From: Glandiceps talaboti
Taxonomy: Eukaryota > Hemichordata > Enteropneusta > Spengelidae
Direction: 5' to 3'
Length of the DNA stretch: 64,000 nt
NCBI RefSeq assembly: GCF_964340395.1
Contig: NC_135551.1
Coordinates: 31,094,955 to 31,158,954 of the forward strand
Shown here: positions 58,391-64,000 of the stretch, one piece after another
Position numbering within the stretch: position 1 is the stretch's first letter
Layout: every line of letters starts with the position of its first letter
Notes under the pieces: model-generated
Databases searched by the model: none
What the model was told of the DNA's origin: nothing
The model's input: only the letters and a program-made list of their open reading frames with translations
Position numbers and translations under genes: made by a program

Positions 58391-58673
58391 GTTTATCTCA
58401 AACATGAAATTGTTGTACGAAATATAAGTAAATTATAATGTTAATCACTTTTATAGAAATTGAAAAACGTATAACAAAGAAACTATACTGACAGAAGAGG
58501 GGAAAGATGTTAAAAGACATAAGAAAATGTTGATAATTCACCAATTCTGCCATCGCTAACATTCTTTTAGCTTTGAATTAGTATATGTGTATTGTGACTC
58601 TCTGTTAAAGATGTGTATGTGTCTGTGTCTGTCGTTGTCTCGTTTGCGTGTGTCACTCTTTTCGTACTCATTA

Positions 58674-58674
58674 G

Positions 58675-58755
<81 letters not shown>

Positions 58756-58766
58756 GAATATCTGAA

Positions 58767-58849
<83 letters not shown>

Positions 58850-58851
58850 TG
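58674..58851. repeat. (TGTC)n microsatellite
   Basis: About 175 bp of TGTC with one interruption (GAATATCTGAA). Confidence 0.97.
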
Positions 58852-59737
58852 CTCTTGTATGTTTACGCGTTTGGGTACTGCTCTATATTATCAATTTAAT
58901 TATTAACAAGGAATCACGATTCATCGTCAATAAAAATATCAATTTCAGTTTCTTATTTTTGGGAGCCTAAGACCAAGTCCAAAAAGACTGACACAAAGAA
59001 TTAATGTTATGTTGAAATGCTAAATAATAAATATTAACGTCTTTACTATTGTAATTTCGTTTATTACTGCACTCAAGTTTGATCATTTGAGTTTCTGGGA
59101 GACCACAAAAAGGAGAGAATACCAAAAAGTCCTATACAGATTGAATGAATACTAAGATTAGTTTACACCGTGACTTTTATATTATAAGTGTGACGGAGAT
59201 CTCAGTTAAATAGGATTGACATTAAGTAAATATACCATGTCATCATAAAAGGAAATCGTGATAGAACGATAATAAATATGGGGACAGGAAATCAAAATCT
59301 TGATGAATCTAGATGATAAAAGCAAGATTATTACCAAGATAGACTATTATTTGATTTATTTGCTTTACGAGAAGTGGCCATTTATTGGCACATTTTCTGT
59401 CTAACTGTGGCACGTTTTTTAAAGTGTGGACTGTCAGATCACATGAAGTAAGTGTTTAGTATGCATGCTGTGTTTACCCCAGCCCCTACTTCACACATCT
59501 CTATTTATTAGAAATTTTTAACTCAAGCAATCGTAAACTGATTAAACACTAAACCTAATGCATTCAAATGTCATATTTCCAACATTTACAGTCTATAGTT
59601 TAAAAGCATTTCATTAGAAATAATTGGGTAAAATGTTACATAAAACACCACCACTCAACTTGCTGTCGTTAATTCAATAAAAACCGCTAACATTTCTTAC
59701 TCTTTATTCTGACATTTCATTTTAACTTTCTGTTTTA
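58852..59737. other. Nothing recognised
   Basis: AT-rich sequence with no supported feature. Confidence 0.55.
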
Positions 59738-59845
59738 GAGTATGTCTTAACTGCTACAACCACCAAATAGAGTGTGTCTTAACTGCTACAACCACCAAAT
59801 AGAGTGTGTCTTAACTGCTACAATCACCAAATAGTGTGTGATCAT
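59738..59845. repeat. Three tandem copies of about 33 bp
   Basis: The unit is TAGAGTGTGTCTTAACTGCT followed by ACAACCACCAAA; the copies are nearly identical. Confidence 0.88.
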
Positions 59846-60339
59846 CCAAACCAAACATTTGAAATGTAGAGAAAAACACTAAATGCTAGCAAAATTTCCC
59901 TAGATGAAACAAATAAGTATTACTCTATATTATGTATCTATTAACCGATTGCTCGATTTCATTTTCTAATGTTCCTTCATAACGGCAAATGTAACATTTT
60001 TCATCATTAGAAGCTGGGCTATTTCTCAGAAGAGATTTTAAGTAACTATTTGACTATCGCGAAAATGACAATATAGGGCGCATGATATAATGTATGCTTC
60101 AAACTGGGTTTCACGATGCGTGGACAAATATAAAGAACGTTCTGTGTTTTGCTTGTGTCATATTAAGAATGTCATGTTTACTTGTAAGAATATATTATAA
60201 TCAGTAATAGACGGGAGATCTGTAGCACAGTAAGGCAAATTGAAGGAATAATATTGCACTAGCATTGTAGACAAACTATAGATGATAATAATTATATTTA
60301 TTCGTCCAAATAAATTCGGAAATTTGTTGAATGGTCGCC

Positions 60340-60625
60340 AATGGAACAACGCCCTAGTGTTACAGAAGCAGGGGGAAACCAGAGTACCCCTGGGAAAACC
60401 TGCGTTGTTTGGCAGGGTCAAACTGAGCATCATCCTTCTTACATACATACCTGGTTAAATTTTAAATAATAAAATGTATTATTCAGGGTAGCTCAATCAA
60501 GTGTTACAGCACTTAAGTAAACGAAACACTTCTTTCCATTTTAATCAAAACCAGCAGACACTTGGCGGGTTTGAACCCAAACCGGCGGTAGACCTCTGAG
60601 CTGAACGCTCGGCTGCCGACAACCG
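60340..60625 (-). mobile_element. tRNA-derived SINE-like element
   Basis: On the minus strand from 60621 it reads GTCGGCAGCCGAGCGTTCAG, then CTCAGAGGTC, then a B-box-like GGGTTCAAACCC; this resembles a tRNA-Leu or tRNA-Ser head. Downstream follows AGGTTTTCCCAGGGGTACTC and TGGTTTCCCCC. The second block recurs at 51400-51585. Confidence 0.6.
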
Positions 60626-60811
60626 GTAGATGTGAACAAACTTGCAATTATCAACAATATAATATAGATCTTGTACTCGTTTAAAGGAGCATATCGTCGT
60701 ATGATAAATACAATACGTATTACCACAGCAGTTTTACATTTATTGCAATATTGATTTTTCTAGGAAAACTAATTCAAGTGAATGTCATATAAATGTGAAA
60801 TACTTAATTTG

Positions 60812-61105
60812 AACTCGGACAATATTTGATGTAACACGTCGTTTCTTATAGCTAACAATAACGTAAAGGTTTGACAATGATACGTCAGCATCAATATCTA
60901 TCGATTTATGTTTTCTGTTCAGTTATTTCATTTCCCCTTTAATATGTAAAGGCTGTTAGAGAGAATAGCCAATTGTCGATCAAACATTTATAGTTTAAAT
61001 CACTTTTTTCTCTTAAAAATCAATAAATCTTTATATTGCTAAACGGGTAATTGAAACTTAAAGAAGCAACTTAAGGAACTTAGCTGTAATTATTAGTTTG
61101 ATATG
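60812..61105. repeat. Diverged 300-bp duplication, copy 2
   Basis: Same order of shared words as 58070-58390, same orientation, with small insertions and deletions; about 2.7 kb separates the copies. Confidence 0.85.
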
Positions 61106-62280
61106 AATCTACTACTCCTATTTAGCATTATAGTTTTGGTGCACCTAAATTATCACTAACATCGAAATCGTAGAGAAACGATGTACATGCATAAATTTGC
61201 CAACAATATCATAAGTTCTGATATTCACTTCAAGACACAAAATGTAGATAAATACTAACTCTGTAATTGTCTGGAGTGTCGTGCTCCGTTTAAGATAAGT
61301 TTGTATTTACAATATAACCAAATATATTTGAAAATAATTAGTACCCATACTGCTGCAATCCGATAATCTAAGCACTTTACAATGGTCAAAAACCATGTAG
61401 GAAAATCATTTCGTTCTAATAAACTTCTGATTCAGATCAGGCTTTAACACTGTCTTGATGTTTAGTGAGATGGTAGTAATCGCTTTAGCTGAGCAAAAAG
61501 GCAATTTTTGTCGTTACAACTGCAACATTGGACTTTAAAAAAAGAATGCTCTATTTTAGTTCTTACAATATGTTCGTTCTCATTATTATAATCATTCAGC
61601 TTTGCCTTTTACCGATATCGGCACATTGCCTAATTCGACATTATGAACAAAAAACTTAAGAATGAAACAAATTAAATTTGAATCTAATATGTATACAAGA
61701 AATACTTACCCAATACTTCATGGTACGACGACTTTAACATCACTACGTACACCAAAACAAGTGAAGAAATGTGAAAAACCATATTTAGGTGGGGGAATCT
61801 ATATCTCCGAGACTTCCTTCAATAACGTATCCACAATTTGCTTACTTCACCAACCGATCATGTATGACGAGAGCAAGCATGGGATCTGTTTTCCCTTATG
61901 CGTACTTAGCACAAATATGCTCGTAAGTGGTGCAAGTGTACATTGGACAGGACGTCGTGAGAACGTTTGCTGATTGCAGTCACCGGAAATACGTACGCAG
62001 AGCGAAGCAATTCAATTTTCTAAAGGGTTTACACTTGGTTACAATATTATATTAGCTGTGCGCTAAAATGACAGATTATATCGACAAAGTACCTCAGCTC
62101 TTGAAAACAACTTATCAAACGCTATAGCAACAAGTAGTCGTTTAGTGGTAATTTGTTACTTCATAATGACAGCAGCGTTATAAAAAATGAAAATTTCAAA
62201 TGGAAAGTCGTCCATTGTATTTGTTATGAGATCTACTTTGTCAAATCTCTCTTTTTTCAAAATTAAAATTTTATTAACTT
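61106..62280. other. Nothing recognised
   Basis: 1.2 kb. A 103-codon plus-strand frame at 61662-61973 shows no domain. Confidence 0.5.
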
Positions 62281-62672
62281 GTATGTATGTATGTATGTAT
62301 GTATGTATGTATGTATGTATGTATGTATGTATGTATGTATGTATGTATGTATGCATGTATGCATGTATGTATGTATGTAATGTATGTATGTAATCTATGT
62401 ATGTATGTATGTATGTATGTATGTATGTATGTATGTATGTATGTATGTATGTATGTATGTATGTATGTATGTATGTATGTATGTATGTGTGTGTGTATGT
62501 ATGTGTGTATGTATGTATGTATATGTGTGTATGTATGTATGTATGTATGTATGTATGTATGTATGTATGTATGTATGTATGTATGTATGTATGTATGTAT
62601 GTATGTATGTATGTATGTATGTATGTATGTGTGTGTGTGTATGTATGTGTGTATGTATGTATGTATATGTGT
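62281..62672. repeat. (ATGT)n microsatellite joined to a LINE
   Basis: About 390 bp of ATGT with GTGT and GCAT variants. It is the reverse complement of the ACAT arrays at 5182 and 34915 and continues directly into the LINE coding frame. Confidence 0.97.
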
Positions 62673-64000
62673 GATTGAAACACCTAACCTCGTGGTTCAA
62701 AGGTTGAACAATGTATTTATGAATTTCTTGTGGGGTGGCAAAAGAAGCAAAATAAGAAAGGAAATTATTGTACAGAAATTTGAAAAGGGGGGTTTGCAAA
62801 TGATCAATATTGATGCCTTCATAAAATCATTAAAATGCAGATGGGTAAACCGACTAGTTAATGCAGGGGATGAAACCTGGAAAGCAATAATAGAACACCA
62901 TTTTCGGGAATTTGGAGGTTGCAAACTTATTTTTAATTACAATCTTGACAAAAAAGGTCTAGTTTACATTACGAGGAATATGCCATGTTTTTATAGGGAG
63001 GTCATTATGAACTGGTATAAGGTTGTTAGGAATAATGACAATCTTAATTTAACACCTAGTTCAATTGGAGAACAAATTATCTGGGGAAACAGACATTTAA
63101 ATGCTGGTTACAAGTCTGTGTTGTTTTTCAAAGAATGGATTGAGTCAGGAATTATTCACATAGCAGACCTATTTAATAACGGTAGTTTTATTAGATACAA
63201 TACTCTATTGGACAAATTGAAATGTAAGAGTAACTGGATTGTACAATACATAGAGGTAAAAAAAGCAATCCCCAAAACTTGGTACAGAATTATGTGTGAA
63301 GTTAGCAATAAAATTTATATAAGATTTGGTAGGATACAGCTAAGAAAAAGAGCTTTCAACGGAGAATACAAAGACATGTTTGATTTTGCATGTAAAGATT
63401 TTTACTGGAACATAGTAAGTAATAGTGGTGCTAAAACGTATGCTCCTAAGATTTGGGAAAAGGATTGTGGGAAAGATTGTAACTGGAAGGAAATATGGGT
63501 AGAAAAAATTAAATGTATGCCAGTTAAAAAAATAGCACAATTTAATTATTATCTATTATACAACAAAATCCCACACAAAGAAAATTTGTTTAAATGGAAA
63601 ATAATGAATAATCCATTCTGTGAGATCTGTAAAAATATTGAAGACAGTAAACATTTTCTTTATGAATGTAAAGCTGTCAAGCAGTTCTGGAGAAAATGTA
63701 TTAATATAATCAATCAATTGTATAGAATGAACGTAAGACTGCTGTGGAAGCACATTGTGTATGGATACAGAATATATTGTAAGACTTTTGATGTATTTAA
63801 TTTAATCTTGATGGTGGCGACTTTTGCCGTATATAAAGCGAGAATTTTGGAAAGAAGAGATATTGAACAAATAATAAGAGAAGAAATATTTTATATCAAT
63901 TATAATAAGAAGAACAAAATGTTGAAAGAGTTTGTTAATGCTTTGTGAGCTACACGATGTATATATTCTTTCAAAGGGATGTAAATAAAAGTTGACTTTT
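62673..64000 (+). mobile_element. 5'-truncated non-LTR retrotransposon (LINE), C-terminal part of the RT polyprotein
   Basis: The open frame runs from inside the microsatellite to TGA at 63946-63948; about 425 residues are LINE-derived. The N-terminal part (NFLWGGKRSKIRKEI, then GGLQMINIDAF) matches the region following the reverse transcriptase palm. Near the end, CEICKNIEDSKHFLYEC is C-x2-C-x7-H-x4-C, the zf-RVT-type motif of many L1/Tx1-like elements. The RT catalytic motif, endonuclease and first frame are absent. The frame is intact, so the insertion is probably young. AATAAA lies at 63984-63989; the 3' end is beyond the window. Clade assignment is uncertain. Confidence 0.88.
63984..63989 (+). 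terminator. Candidate polyadenylation signal of the LINE
   Basis: AATAAA 36 bp after the stop codon, in the context TGTAAATAAAAG. Confidence 0.5.

Noticed and set aside
60561-60621. Possible tRNA-Leu/Ser gene
   Set aside because: A head and a B box are present but no proper anticodon arm or acceptor stem can be folded; better read as a SINE head.

Overview
This is animal (metazoan) nuclear DNA, AT-rich, with GT-AG introns, microsatellites, minisatellites and remnants of transposons. No bacterial operon, CRISPR array, rRNA or convincing intact tRNA gene is visible. The gene content suggests a marine invertebrate bilaterian (lophotrochozoan, hemichordate or cephalochordate grade); I cannot fix the phylum from the sequence alone.

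Region 1 (1-13015, minus strand) is the 5' part of a ZMYM2/3/4-type gene. Seven coding exons splice in frame, from a start at 13015 to an exon ending at 589; the 3' part lies beyond the left edge. It encodes a very long acidic repeat exon with SUMO-interaction motifs, a SUMO-acceptor-like site and nine MYM zinc fingers.

Region 2 (13522-28044, plus strand) is a complete DBHS-family gene (NONO/SFPQ/PSPC1 and fly NonA type): RRM1, RRM2, NOPS, coiled coil and a Gly/Pro/Arg-rich tail ending in RMRRY. Eight exons are firm and a 33-bp microexon is likely. Its start is about 0.5 kb from the ZMYM start, head to head. From memory of the human map, each human DBHS gene has a ZMYM gene close by (ZMYM3-NONO, ZMYM4-SFPQ, ZMYM2/5-PSPC1). 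This window therefore probably shows the ancestral divergent pair before the vertebrate duplications, which I think is its most important content.

Region 3 (about 28.9-46.2 kb) is a gene-poor interval with a 33-bp minisatellite, a TG microsatellite, an ACAT microsatellite, a degenerate tandem array, a repeat carrying four POU octamers, a small hairpin element and a 43-bp array of about 34 copies.

Region 4 (46195-53181, minus strand) is a modular extracellular protein gene: two C-type lectin domains (each split over two exons), five short EGF-like domains (one per exon, all phase 1-1) and a last exon with a PAN/Apple-like domain. Its 5' exon(s) with the signal peptide were not found.

Region 5 (53.2-62.3 kb) has no recognisable gene. 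It holds a large palindromic tandem array, a hairpin MITE, a diverged 300-bp duplication, tRNA-derived SINE-like pieces and TGTC arrays.

Region 6 (62.3-64 kb) is an ATGT microsatellite joined directly to a 5'-truncated LINE that keeps the C-terminal part of its second open reading frame, including a CCHC motif.
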